From Pandoraea aquatica (GTDB taxonomy: Bacteria; Pseudomonadota; Gammaproteobacteria; Burkholderiales; Burkholderiaceae): a DNA stretch of 64,000 nucleotides. Each line of letters begins with the position of its first letter. Within the stretch, counting starts at the first letter, position 1. Below, piece by piece: positions 27,255-36,527 of this stretch. The notes below the pieces were generated by a model. It saw only the letters and a program-made list of their open reading frames with translations. It searched no databases and was not told the DNA's origin. The DNA is taken from the NCBI RefSeq assembly GCF_902459565.1, contig NZ_CABPSN010000010.1, positions 62,001-126,000 on the forward strand, written 5' to 3'. Made by a program: the position numbers and the translations under genes.

Positions 27255-28948
27255 ATCCCGTCACGCTGGCGGTCCTGAAAGGCCGGCTGGAGCAGATCGC
27301 CGACGAAATGGACGCGACGCTCTACCGCAGCGCCTTCAACCCGATCATTGCCGAGGCGCACGACGCTTGCCACGGCATCTACGACGCCACCACCGGCGCG
27401 ACCCTCGTGCAAGGCAAGTCGGGCCTGCCCGTCTTCGTCGGCGCGATGGCGTTCGCGGTGCAGGCGGCGGCACGCGCAGCGTCCGAGCGCGGCGGCATGG
27501 TCGAGGGCGACGTGTGGCTCTTCAACGACCCCTATGAGGGCGGCACGCACGCCAACGACTTCAAGCTCGTGCGTCCGGTGTTCCGCAACGGCAAGCTGTA
27601 CTGCTTTCTTGCCTCGGCGGCGCACTGGCACGATGTGGGCGGCGCAGTGCCCGGCAATTACAACCCGGCCGCCACCGAATGCTGGCAGGAGGCCGTGCAG
27701 ATCCCGCCGGTGCGCATCGTACGACGCGGCGAACTCGATCTCGACGTGCTCGCCATCCTCAAGGCCAACACGCGTCTGCCCGACAGCCTGTGGGGCGATC
27801 TGAACGGTCAGTTGGCGGCACTGGAACTCGGTGGACGCCGTCTGTCGGATCTGCTCGACGAGTACGGCGACGGCACGGTGCAGGACGCGCTGGGTCAGTT
27901 GCGCGAGCGCGCCGTCAAGCTGATGCGCACCCACGTGGCGGCGCTGCCCGATGGCGAGTACGTCTATCAGGACACGCTGGATAACGACGGCGTGCGCGAC
28001 GAGCCGCTCACGATCGCGCTGCGCATGCGCGTCGAAGGCGATCTGCTCACGCTCGACTTCACCGGCACGTCCCCCGCATGCATGGGGCCGGTCAATATCT
28101 CGCGCGCCACGGCTATTGCGGCTTGCTACGTGGCGCTCAAGCACTTGTTCCCGGATGTCCCCGCCAACGCCGGTGTGCTCGACGCGGTGCGCTTCGAGTT
28201 GCCCGAGGGGCTGCTGATTTCGGCGCAACGTCCGCGCCCGGTCGGTGGCTACACGGAAACCATTCTGCGCATGATCGACGTGATCTTCTGCGCGATGGCC
28301 AAGGCCGCACCCGAGCGCGCCATGGGGCAGGCCTACGGCACGATCAACGCGTTGTCGATTGCCGGGTATCGCACCGATGAAGCGCGACGCGGCCAGCGCT
28401 GGGTGATGTTCAGCTTCTTCGGCGGCGGTCACGGCGGGCATATCGATGGCGACGGCCTCTCGCACGGCAACGCACCGATCTCGACGGCGACGATTCCGCC
28501 CGTGGAGATTCTCGAAGCTGCGTATCCGGTGCGCTTCACGCAATGGGCGCTGCGCCCCGATTCGGCCGGTGACGGTGCGCATCGCGGCGGACTGGGGGCC
28601 ATCTACGAAATCGAGTTGCTCGAAGACAGCGCAGAAGCGTTCGTGTTCGGCGAGCGTGGGCGCTCCGCACCGCAAGGGATCGCGGGCGGCGAGGCGTCGG
28701 TGCCGAACGTCTTCCGCTACCAGAACGAAGGGCAATGGCATACCCCGCCGATGGCCTCGAAGATGCTTGGCATCAAGTTGACGAAGGGCGAACGGGTGCG
28801 GCTGGAGACGCCAGGGGGCGGGGGGTATGGGGCACCGGCGCAGCGCGATGAAGCGGCTCGCGCGCACGACCGTGAGATGGGCTACGTGACGACGCAAGAC
28901 ACCGTGAGCGGTGCGCGCGGCGCGACCAAGAAGGAGCAACAGGCATGA
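27248..28948 (+). CDS. Hydantoinase/oxoprolinase B subunit (HyuB)
   Basis: A 566-residue protein of the hydantoinase B family (PF02538), from the ATG at 27248 (GGAG 8 bp upstream). Recognisable stretches are LKGRLEQIADEMDATLYRSA at the N-terminus, WLFNDPYEGGTHANDFKLV and MFSFFGGGHGG, with GGGGYG near the end. Together with HyuA it performs ATP-dependent hydrolysis of cyclic amides or carboxylation of ketones (acetone/acetophenone carboxylases share the fold). Its stop overlaps the hyuA start by 4 bp. Confidence 0.9.
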   Translation: MLDPVTLAVLKGRLEQIADEMDATLYRSAFNPIIAEAHDACHGIYDATTGATLVQGKSGLPVFVGAMAFAVQAAARAASERGGMVEGDVWLFNDPYEGGTHANDFKLVRPVFRNGKLYCFLASAAHWHDVGGAVPGNYNPAATECWQEAVQIPPVRIVRRGELDLDVLAILKANTRLPDSLWGDLNGQLAALELGGRRLSDLLDEYGDGTVQDALGQLRERAVKLMRTHVAALPDGEYVYQDTLDNDGVRDEPLTIALRMRVEGDLLTLDFTGTSPACMGPVNISRATAIAACYVALKHLFPDVPANAGVLDAVRFELPEGLLISAQRPRPVGGYTETILRMIDVIFCAMAKAAPERAMGQAYGTINALSIAGYRTDEARRGQRWVMFSFFGGGHGGHIDGDGLSHGNAPISTATIPPVEILEAAYPVRFTQWALRPDSAGDGAHRGGLGAIYEIELLEDSAEAFVFGERGRSAPQGIAGGEASVPNVFRYQNEGQWHTPPMASKMLGIKLTKGERVRLETPGGGGYGAPAQRDEAARAHDREMGYVTTQDTVSGARGATKKEQQA

Positions 28949-30996
28949 GCGAAGCAGCAACGATTGTCGGCGTCGACGTTGGCGGCACTTTCACCGACTT
29001 GTTCGTCCTCGACGAAGCGGCCGGTGTGGCGCGCATCGTCAAGGTGCCCTCCACGCGCGGCGAAGAAGCACGCGGCTTCATGAACGGCATCGAGCGCGTC
29101 GATACGCAAGGTCGTGGGGCCGCGGCCATCGCCACCATCGTGCACGGGACGACCGTCGGCACGAACGCGCTGCTCGAACGCAAGGTGGCGCGCACCGGGA
29201 TCATTACCACGACGGGTTTTCGCGACGTGCTGGAGATGCGCCGCCGCGACCGTCCCGCCACCTGGGGTCTGCGCGGCAATTTCACGCCGATCGTGCCGCG
29301 CAATCTGCGCCTTGAGGTCGACGAGCGTGTGCTCGCCGATGGCACCGTGCACACGGACGTCGACATCGCACAGGTCGAAGCGGCGGCGCGCGCCTTGCTC
29401 GAAGCGGGTTGCGACGCCGTGTGTGTCTTCTTCGTCAACGCCTACGCCAACCCCGTCAACGAACAACGCGCGGTCGCAGCGGTGCGCGCGCTCTGGCCGA
29501 ACGGCAATGTGACGGCCGCCACCGAAGTGCTGCCTGAGATTCGCGAGTTCGAGCGTTGCTCGACGGCCACGCTGAACGCGTCGCTGCAACCGGTGGTGGG
29601 CAGCTATCTGACGCGTCTGGAGAGCGATCTGAAGGCGCGTGGCTTCGGCGGGGAACTGCTCGTCGTGCAGAGCAACGGCGGCATCATGTCGCGCCAGACG
29701 GCCTGTGACGTACCGGTACGCACGGCGCTCTCCGGCCCGGCCGCAGGCGTGATCGCCTGCGCGGCCATTGCACGCTCGGCGGGCTTCGCCAACGTGGTCA
29801 CGGGTGACATGGGCGGTACGTCGTTCGACGTCTCGCTGGTCGCGAACGGTGAGGCGTCGCTCGCGGCGCAGACGTCCATCGAATTCGGGATGGTGGTGCG
29901 CTCGCCGATGATCCAGATCGAGACCATCGGCGCGGGCGGCGGCTCGATTGCCTCCGTCGACGCAGGCGGGCTGCTGCAAGTCGGCCCGGAGTCGGCCGGC
30001 AGCGTGCCCGGACCGGCGTGCTACGGACGCGGCAACACGCGCCCGACCGTAACCGACGCCAACGTGCTGCTCGGCCGGATTGCGGCGGATCGTCCGCTGG
30101 GCGGTGGATTGCTCGCCAAGCTCGACGGCAACCTCGCTTTGCAGGCCATCGACATGCACGTCGCCAAGCCGCTGGGACTCGACGCTTACGCCGCAGCAGA
30201 AGCCATTCTGACGGTGGCCAACGCCAAGATGGCGGGCGCGATCCGTCTCGTGTCCATCGAGCGCGGGCACGATCCGCGTCAGTTCGCTTACATGCCCTTC
30301 GGTGGCGGTGGTGCGCTGCACGTCTGCGCGATGATGCGCGAAGTCGGCACGACCACCGGCATTGTGCCGCGTTATCCGGGCGTGACGTCGGCGCTCGGCT
30401 GCGTGATCGCGGATATGCGTCACGACAGCGTGCAGACACTCAATCAGCCGCTCGCAGCGCTCGACACGGACGATCTCGCCGAGCGTGTGGATGGGTTGGC
30501 GCAGGCGTGTCAGGCGCGTCTGGATTCGGCGGGCGTGCGTTTCGAATCGGTGCGCGAAATCATCGAACTCGACATGCTCTATGTGGGGCAGAGCCACACC
30601 GTGCGTGTGCCGGTGGCGCGTGATCGACTCGACCGCGACGGCATTGCGTCAGCCTTCGAGACCGCCTATCGCGACGCCTTCGGTCGTGCGCTCGACGGCA
30701 TTCCGGTGCGCATCATGAACCTGCGTTACGCGCGCATCGGTGTGCGTCCGAAGTTCGACCTGGCAGTGCTCGCACCGCAAGCGAACGCCATGCCCGAGCC
30801 GCTCGGCAGCCAGCGCGTGTATCACGCCGGACAGTGGTGGGATGCGGTGCGTTACGCGCGTCTCGATCTGCCGGTGGACGCGAGCGTCGCCGGTCCCGCG
30901 ATCCTCGAACAATCCGACACCACGATCTGGCTCGAACCGGGATTCTCTGCACGCGTCGATGCGCTGGGTAACCTGCTCATCACGCGCGACGCTTGA
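28945..30996 (+). CDS. Hydantoinase/oxoprolinase A subunit (HyuA)
   Basis: A 683-residue ATPase subunit. The actin-like phosphate-binding loop is GVDVGGTFTDLFVLDE at residues 8-23; later motifs are VHGTTVGTNALLERK, SGPAAGVIACAAIA, GDMGGTSFDVSLV and ETIGAGGGSIA. It phosphorylates the amide or carbonyl substrate before ring opening. Together with HyuB this is a two-subunit enzyme such as N-methylhydantoinase or 5-oxoprolinase. The substrate cannot be read from the sequence. Confidence 0.9.
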   Translation: MSEAATIVGVDVGGTFTDLFVLDEAAGVARIVKVPSTRGEEARGFMNGIERVDTQGRGAAAIATIVHGTTVGTNALLERKVARTGIITTTGFRDVLEMRRRDRPATWGLRGNFTPIVPRNLRLEVDERVLADGTVHTDVDIAQVEAAARALLEAGCDAVCVFFVNAYANPVNEQRAVAAVRALWPNGNVTAATEVLPEIREFERCSTATLNASLQPVVGSYLTRLESDLKARGFGGELLVVQSNGGIMSRQTACDVPVRTALSGPAAGVIACAAIARSAGFANVVTGDMGGTSFDVSLVANGEASLAAQTSIEFGMVVRSPMIQIETIGAGGGSIASVDAGGLLQVGPESAGSVPGPACYGRGNTRPTVTDANVLLGRIAADRPLGGGLLAKLDGNLALQAIDMHVAKPLGLDAYAAAEAILTVANAKMAGAIRLVSIERGHDPRQFAYMPFGGGGALHVCAMMREVGTTTGIVPRYPGVTSALGCVIADMRHDSVQTLNQPLAALDTDDLAERVDGLAQACQARLDSAGVRFESVREIIELDMLYVGQSHTVRVPVARDRLDRDGIASAFETAYRDAFGRALDGIPVRIMNLRYARIGVRPKFDLAVLAPQANAMPEPLGSQRVYHAGQWWDAVRYARLDLPVDASVAGPAILEQSDTTIWLEPGFSARVDALGNLLITRDA

Positions 30997-31018
30997 TGCA
31001 CGCGACAGGAGCCACGAC

Positions 31019-31636
31019 ATGAGTCAAACCTCTTTGCTGGACCCGGCGCGCACGGCACTTGTCATCGTCGATCTGCAGAACGACTTCATCACCCCCGGTG
31101 GTGCGTACGACCGGGGCGGTGCCGCAACCCCCGAAGCGCAGGCGTTGCCCGCGCGTGTCGCGCCGATTGCGCAATCGCTCAAGGCCGCGGGTGGTTTCGT
31201 CGCGGCAAGCCAGTTCACGTTGTGGCCCGACGCGAATGGCGAGCCGATGATTTCGCCGCATCTGAAGCAGTTGCGGCCGTTCCTGCGCCGTGGCGATTTC
31301 GTCGCGGGAACGGAGGGTCACGCCACCGTGGCGGCGCTGGCGAAGCACGTCGACGTGTCGGTCTGGAAGGTGGCGTACTCCGCGTTCTTCAACACGCAAC
31401 TGGACTGGGTGCTGCGACGTGCCGGTATCGAGACGGTGGCGGTGTGCGGCATCGTGACCAACGGCGGCGTGGCGAGTACGGCGCGTGATGCGCATATGCG
31501 CGACTACCGCGTGCTGGTGCTCTCCGACGGCTGTGCGGCACCCAACGTGGCGGCACACGACGCCGCGCTGGCGGACCTTCGTACCGTTGGCGAGATTGTG
31601 ACCTGTGAGGCCTTTGCGGGCCGCATCGCGTCATGA
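31019..31636 (+). CDS. Isochorismatase-fold hydrolase lacking the nucleophilic Cys
   Basis: A 205-residue protein with the isochorismatase fold. The first acidic residue is in LVIVDLQNDF and the Lys in SVWKVAYSAF. The third family position, Cys in the amidases (TNxCV), is Gly here: GIVTNGGVASTARDA. True isochorismatases (EntB, PhzD) also have Gly there. It should therefore not use a Cys-thioester amidase mechanism unless another Cys serves. It starts 23 bp after hyuA and its stop overlaps the next start (ATGA). Confidence 0.82.
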   Translation: MSQTSLLDPARTALVIVDLQNDFITPGGAYDRGGAATPEAQALPARVAPIAQSLKAAGGFVAASQFTLWPDANGEPMISPHLKQLRPFLRRGDFVAGTEGHATVAALAKHVDVSVWKVAYSAFFNTQLDWVLRRAGIETVAVCGIVTNGGVASTARDAHMRDYRVLVLSDGCAAPNVAAHDAALADLRTVGEIVTCEAFAGRIAS

Positions 31637-33057
31637 GCGGGGCAATGACACCTGTCGTTCGTCAGGGGCTGCCGCCGGTGGACGATCTGCCGCAAATCAG
31701 CGTGGTGATCGTGGGGGCGGGCGCGTGCGGCCTGACCGCCGCGCTGGTGCTGCAAGACGCGGGCGTCGACTGCGTCCTGCTCGAGCGCGACGCCATTCCC
31801 AGCGGTTCGACCGCGCTGTCGTCGGGGTTCATTCCGGCGGCGGGCAGTGCGGTGCAGCGCGCCGCCGGCATTGACGATAGCGCGGCGCAGTTCGCCGCCG
31901 ACATCATGGGGAAGACGGAGGGCACGGCAGCGGCGAATTTGGTGCGGGCGTATTCGGAAGCGTCCGGCCCGGCGATGGATGCGCTCGCACGCCACGGGCT
32001 GACGTTCGACATTCTCGACGGCTTCCTGTACCCCGGACACAGCGTGCGGCGCATGCACAGCCTGCCGGAGCGCACCGGTGCGGCCTTGATGGCGGCGCTG
32101 GAGCGTGCCGTGCAGGCGACCGACGCTCACGTCATGACGAAGACACTGGTGCGCGAGTTGTGGGTGGATGCGTCCGGCAAGGTGCAGGCGGTCGGCTGCG
32201 TGCGCCCGGATGGCGCGATGGAATACCTCGGCTGCGACACGCTGCTGCTGGCCTGCAACGGCTTCGGCGGCAATGCCGGGTTGCGCACCGAGCTGCTGCC
32301 CGACATGGCGCACGCCGTGTACGGCGGACACGAAGGCAACGACGGCAGCGCCTTGCTCTGGGGCCGCGCGCTCGGGGCCGCAATGGCCGATCTTGGCGGC
32401 TATCAGGGGCACGGTTCGTGGGCGAGTCCGCACGGCGTGCTCATCTCGTGGGCCGTGATCATGGACGGCGGGGTGCAGATCAACCGGGAAGGCCGGCGCT
32501 TTCACGACGAAACGCACGGCTACTCGGAAGCGGCGGTGCATGTGCTCGCGCAGACGGATGGCATCGCCTGGAATGTGTTCGATGCTCAGACGCTCGCGCT
32601 GGCGCGCACGTTTCCCGACTTTCAGGAAGCGGAAGCGGCTGGCGCGCTCAAGACCTGTGTCGACATCGACACGCTGGCCGACGTCATCGGTTGCGACGTG
32701 GCCGTACTGCGCGAAACGTTGGACGGCATCGCACCCGGCGTGAACGCCGCCGATGGTCGCCGGTTCACGCGTTCGCTCGTTGCACCTTATTACGCGATCC
32801 GGGTCACGGGCGCGTTGTTTCACACGCAGGGCGGACTCGATATCGACGCCGCCTGCCGCGTACTGCGTCCCGACGCATCGCCGATGCCGAATCTGCTCGC
32901 CGCAGGCGGTGCAGCGCGCGGCGTGTCGGGCAACGCGGTGTGGGGCTACCTGTCCGGTAACGGGCTGCTCTCGGCCGTCGCGGGCGGCTACATTGCGGCG
33001 AATACGGTGATTGATTCACTCGCCGCCACCACGAACACTCAGGAGATTTCCTCATGA
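31633..33057 (+). CDS. FAD-dependent oxidoreductase, fumarate-reductase/ketosteroid-dehydrogenase type
   Basis: A 474-residue flavoprotein (PF00890). The N-terminal Rossmann loop is VVIVGAGACGLTAALVLQDA, followed by LLERDAIPSGSTALSSG. The closing FAD segment is LLAAGGAARGVSGNAVWGYL near residue 440. A Tyr pair with Arg in APYYAIRVTGALFHTQGG lies at the substrate side. Relatives reduce or oxidise C=C bonds next to a carbonyl (fumarate, urocanate, 3-ketosteroids). No heme-binding domain is present. It lies between the hydrolase and lyase genes with 4-bp overlaps on both sides. Confidence 0.85.
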   Translation: MSGAMTPVVRQGLPPVDDLPQISVVIVGAGACGLTAALVLQDAGVDCVLLERDAIPSGSTALSSGFIPAAGSAVQRAAGIDDSAAQFAADIMGKTEGTAAANLVRAYSEASGPAMDALARHGLTFDILDGFLYPGHSVRRMHSLPERTGAALMAALERAVQATDAHVMTKTLVRELWVDASGKVQAVGCVRPDGAMEYLGCDTLLLACNGFGGNAGLRTELLPDMAHAVYGGHEGNDGSALLWGRALGAAMADLGGYQGHGSWASPHGVLISWAVIMDGGVQINREGRRFHDETHGYSEAAVHVLAQTDGIAWNVFDAQTLALARTFPDFQEAEAAGALKTCVDIDTLADVIGCDVAVLRETLDGIAPGVNAADGRRFTRSLVAPYYAIRVTGALFHTQGGLDIDAACRVLRPDASPMPNLLAAGGAARGVSGNAVWGYLSGNGLLSAVAGGYIAANTVIDSLAATTNTQEISS

Positions 33058-33938
33058 CGGCTTCGTCGTCTGTCCAACCGTCGCTCCCGTCGCTCCGTCA
33101 GCGCCTCTCGCAAGGAGTGCTGCTGGCGCCCGGCGTCTACGACGCCTTGTCGGCCCTCATCGCCGCACAGTCCGGCTTCGACGCCTTGTATCTCTCAGGC
33201 GCATCGATTGCCTACACGCGGCTTGGCCGCTCCGACATCGGCCTGACCACGTTCCCGGAAGTCGAAGACACGGTCGCACGCATTGCCGAGCGCGTGTCGG
33301 TGCCGGTGATCGTCGATGCGGACACTGGCTTCGGTAACGCGCTCAACGTTAAACGCACCGTGCGCGGCTTCGAGCGTGCGGGCGCGGCCATGATCCAGTT
33401 GGAGGATCAGACGTTTCCGAAGCGTTGCGGCCATCTCGATGGCAAGGGTGTGGTGCCTGCGCAGGAAATGGCGGGCAAGGTGCGGGCGGCCGTCGATGCT
33501 CGGCACGACGCGCAGACGCTGATTCTCGCGCGCACCGATGCGATTGCCGTCGAAGGACTCGACGCAGCGCTGGACCGCGCAGAGCTGTATCTCGAAGCCG
33601 GGGCCGACGCGCTTTTCATCGAAGCGCTGCGCACGACCGAGCAGATGACAGCCGCCTGCGAGCGCTTTGCCCATCGCGTGCCGTTGCTGGCGAACATGGT
33701 GGAAGGCGGCAAGACGCCTGTGCAAAGCTCGCAGGCGCTCGCGGACATCGGCTTTCGCATCGTCATCTTCCCCGGCGGCACGGCGCGCGCCGTGGCGCAT
33801 ACGTTGCAGGGCTATTACGCCAATCTGCACACGCAGGGCACGACGGCGGCGTGGCGCGAGCAGATGCTCGACTTCGACGGTCTGAACGCCGTGATCGGCA
33901 CGCCCGAACTGCTGGCCGAGGGCAAGCGGTACGAGTGA
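33054..33938 (+). CDS. Isocitrate lyase/PEP mutase-family C-C lyase
   Basis: A 294-residue TIM-barrel protein. The catalytic loop KRCGHLDGKG (residues about 122-131) has the KRCGH motif of isocitrate, methylisocitrate and 2,3-dimethylmalate lyases, and VIVDADTGFGN and LEDQTFPK provide the Mg-binding acids. Such enzymes split a 2-hydroxy diacid into pyruvate or glyoxylate plus a mono- or diacid. As last gene of the cluster it is the natural exit step after hydration by the aconitase-like enzyme. Confidence 0.88.
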   Translation: MTASSSVQPSLPSLRQRLSQGVLLAPGVYDALSALIAAQSGFDALYLSGASIAYTRLGRSDIGLTTFPEVEDTVARIAERVSVPVIVDADTGFGNALNVKRTVRGFERAGAAMIQLEDQTFPKRCGHLDGKGVVPAQEMAGKVRAAVDARHDAQTLILARTDAIAVEGLDAALDRAELYLEAGADALFIEALRTTEQMTAACERFAHRVPLLANMVEGGKTPVQSSQALADIGFRIVIFPGGTARAVAHTLQGYYANLHTQGTTAAWREQMLDFDGLNAVIGTPELLAEGKRYE

Positions 33939-34032
33939 TTCATGGTTCAAGGGAAAGGACAGGGACGTCTACGATGACTGTGTGACGTCCGTCAGCGTCT
34001 CGGCGTGGAACGTGGGTAGCGCCGGAACACGG

Positions 34033-34068
34033 GGCCTGTCGTGATGAAATTCGCGACAGGCCTTTTTT
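34033..34068 (+). terminator. Terminator of the catabolic operon
   Basis: Stem GGCCTGTCG/CGACAGGCC with a 12-nt loop followed by six T, 95 bp after the lyase stop. It also sits after the aqpZ stop on the opposite strand. Confidence 0.8.
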
Positions 34069-34071
34069 GCA

Positions 34072-34809
34072 TCAGGCGACTTGCGCCGATGGCGTATCGG
34101 TCGGATGGGTCTCGTCCGATGCCTCCGGGCGCAGCGCACGTGCGATCAGCCCACCCGCGATGCCACCGGCAATGGGCACCAGCCAGAACATCCACAACTG
34201 CTCGATGGCCCATCCGCCCTGGAACAGCGCAACGGCTGTGCTGCGCGCCGGATTCACCGACGTGTTCGTCACCGGGATCGAGATCAGATGGATCAACGTC
34301 AACGCGAGGCCAATGGCGATCGGCGCGACCGCACTCAAAGCAGGGCGGGAAACGATGGTGTTGATGATGACGACGAACAGCGCCGTGAGAACGAACTCGA
34401 TCACGAGCGCGGCGAATAGCGAGTAACCGCCAGGCGAATGCTCGCCGTAGCCATTCGATGCGAAGCCCGAGGCTTGCGCGGAGAATCCCGTCAGACCACT
34501 GGCGACGAGATACAGCACCGCCGCCGCCACGATGCCCCCGACCACCTGCGCAACCACATAGGGCGCAACGTCCTTACGGGGAAACAAGCCGCCTGCATAC
34601 TGCCCGATCGTGACGGCCGGATTGAAATGGCCGCCCGAGATGTGTCCCACGGCATAGGCCATCGTCAGCACGCTCAACCCGAACGCGAGCGCGACGCCCG
34701 CGAACCCAATCCCCAATTCCGGAAATGCCGCGGCCAGCACGGCACTGCCACATCCGCCGAACACCAGCCAGAACGTTCCCAATCCTTCTGCCAACATGCG
34801 TCTGAACAT
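34072..34809 (-). CDS. aqpZ: Aquaporin Z
   Basis: A 245-residue channel protein with six membrane helices and the two NPA boxes, [11 protein letters not shown] and [12 protein letters not shown]. The start at 34809 ([16 protein letters not shown]) is the family N-terminus; a longer frame to 34866 adds 19 unrelated residues. The NPA loops plus narrow-pore residues suggest an orthodox water channel rather than a glycerol facilitator. Confidence 0.92.
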   Translation of the reverse strand: MFRRMLAEGLGTFWLVFGGCGSAVLAAAFPELGIGFAGVALAFGLSVLTMAYAVGHISGGHFNPAVTIGQYAGGLFPRKDVAPYVVAQVVGGIVAAAVLYLVASGLTGFSAQASGFASNGYGEHSPGGYSLFAALVIEFVLTALFVVIINTIVSRPALSAVAPIAIGLALTLIHLISIPVTNTSVNPARSTAVALFQGGWAIEQLWMFWLVPIAGGIAGGLIARALRPEASDETHPTDTPSAQVA

Positions 34810-35015
34810 CTTGTTCTCCCATGACTCATCAATGACTTGCGCCTTCCCCCGCAACACCGAGATCACGGGGCAGACTTCGTCGTTGGAAGCGCGCGCTCGG
34901 AGAACTCAATGGCGTGCGGGGTCAGGCGCCGTGCATAGTAGTCACAACGCAGGTAACGGCGGCTTAATGGGCTGAAATTTGGGATTAGTCCTTGTCTTAA
35001 GTGCGGAAAACGATG

Positions 35016-36239
35016 TCACACCACGCCGTCGGTACGCAGGGAGGCGATCTTCGCGTCGTCAAAGCCGAGTCGCTCGCGCAGGATCTCGTCGCTATGCTGG
35101 CCGAGCGTCGGCGGGGCGGTGCGCGCGAGCGGCGGCGTCTCACTCATCTTCATGGGACTTGCGACCAGTCGCGACATGCCGCCGGACGCGTGCGGCAACG
35201 CGACCTCCATGCCGCGCGCCTTGACCTGCGGGTGCGCGAAGACTTCGGGCAGCGTGTTGATCGGACCGCACGGCACGCCGGACGCTTCGAGCTTGTCGAT
35301 CCAGACGTCCTTGCCGAATTTGCGCACCATTTGCGCGAGCAACGGCACCAGCACCTCGCGGTGACGAACCCGCGACGGGTTGGTGGCGAAGCGCTCGTCG
35401 TCGGCCAGCGCCGACTCGCCACCGGCTTCCACGAACTTGCGGAACTGCCCGTCGTTGCCGACCGCGACGATGATCCAGCCGTCGTCGCCCGTCTGGAAGG
35501 TCTGATACGGCACGATGTTCGGATGCGCGTTGCCCCAGCGCACCGGCGCTTTGTCGCTCGCCAGATAGTTGGTGTTCATGTTCGCGAGCATGGCTACCTG
35601 CGTGTCGAGCAGCGCCATGTCGATGTACTGACCCACGCCGGTGCGGTCGCGGTGGGTGAGGGCGGCCATGATCGCGAGACTCGCGTACATGCCCGTCATC
35701 AGATCGGCAATGGCCACGCCGGCCTTCTGCGGGCCGCCGCCGGGCAGCGCGTCGCGCTCGCCGGTGATGCTCATGAAGCCACCGATGCCCTGCACGATGA
35801 AGTCGTAACCCGCGCGCGAGGCGTACGGGCCGTCCTGCCCGAAGCCCGTGACCGAGCAGTAGACGAGATCCGGCTTGACCGCTTTGAGCGAGGCGTAATC
35901 GAGGCCGTACTTCGCCAGTTGCCCGACCTTGTAGTTCTCGACGACGACGTCGCTCTGCGCAGCCAATGCCTTCACGATGGCCTGTCCTTCCGGACGGGAG
36001 ATGTCGAGCGTGAGCGAGCGCTTGTTGCGGTTGGCCGCGAGGTAATAGGCGGCTTCAGCCGTGTCGTGGCCGTCGGCGTCGCGCTGGTAGGGCGGGCCCC
36101 AACTGCGGGTGTCGTCGCCGACGCCGGGACGCTCCACCTTGATCACGTCTGCGCCCAGATCGGCCAGATTCTGCGTGGCCCACGGACCGGCCAGCACACG
36201 CGAAAGGTCCAGTACCCGGATATGACTCAGCGCGCCCAT
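35016..36239 (-). CDS. CaiB/BaiF-type CoA-transferase (family III)
   Basis: A 407-residue protein starting MGALSHIRVLDLSRVLAGPW. It has the family III features GADVIKVERPGVGDDTR, YYLAANRNKRSLTLD and the catalytic Asp in GVAIADLMTGMYAS. It transfers CoA between short acids such as succinate, oxalate or itaconate-like acids; the substrates are not evident. It stands alone, convergent toward aqpZ. Confidence 0.88.
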   Translation of the reverse strand: MGALSHIRVLDLSRVLAGPWATQNLADLGADVIKVERPGVGDDTRSWGPPYQRDADGHDTAEAAYYLAANRNKRSLTLDISRPEGQAIVKALAAQSDVVVENYKVGQLAKYGLDYASLKAVKPDLVYCSVTGFGQDGPYASRAGYDFIVQGIGGFMSITGERDALPGGGPQKAGVAIADLMTGMYASLAIMAALTHRDRTGVGQYIDMALLDTQVAMLANMNTNYLASDKAPVRWGNAHPNIVPYQTFQTGDDGWIIVAVGNDGQFRKFVEAGGESALADDERFATNPSRVRHREVLVPLLAQMVRKFGKDVWIDKLEASGVPCGPINTLPEVFAHPQVKARGMEVALPHASGGMSRLVASPMKMSETPPLARTAPPTLGQHSDEILRERLGFDDAKIASLRTDGVV

Positions 36240-36458
36240 CGTTCACTATCTCCTTGTGTTTCGATTTGTCTTCGTTCGTCCGATGCCGCGTTTGCGCGAC
36301 GTCTGTACGTCGGCGATCGATGGCTCGAACCGATTGCGGAACATCGTTTTGCAATGCGGAACTTATGAGCGAGAGTCTACGGCGCGCGCGCGGTGGCTGA
36401 CCAGCGCCGTTTCGCACTGCGGTTAGCGGCGGGACGCTGTGGAGAGGTCGATTTCCCG

Positions 36459-36464
36459 TATAAT
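36459..36464 (+). promoter_or_regulatory. -10 element of the alaS promoter
   Basis: A perfect TATAAT 64 bp upstream of the alaS ATG. The -35 position 17 bp upstream (GCTGTG) is poor. Confidence 0.5.
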
Positions 36465-36527
36465 CAAAAGTTTGCAAAATACCCCGCCAGGCTTAGCCTG
36501 CCCGGTCCCCACGCTCCCACGCAGCCT

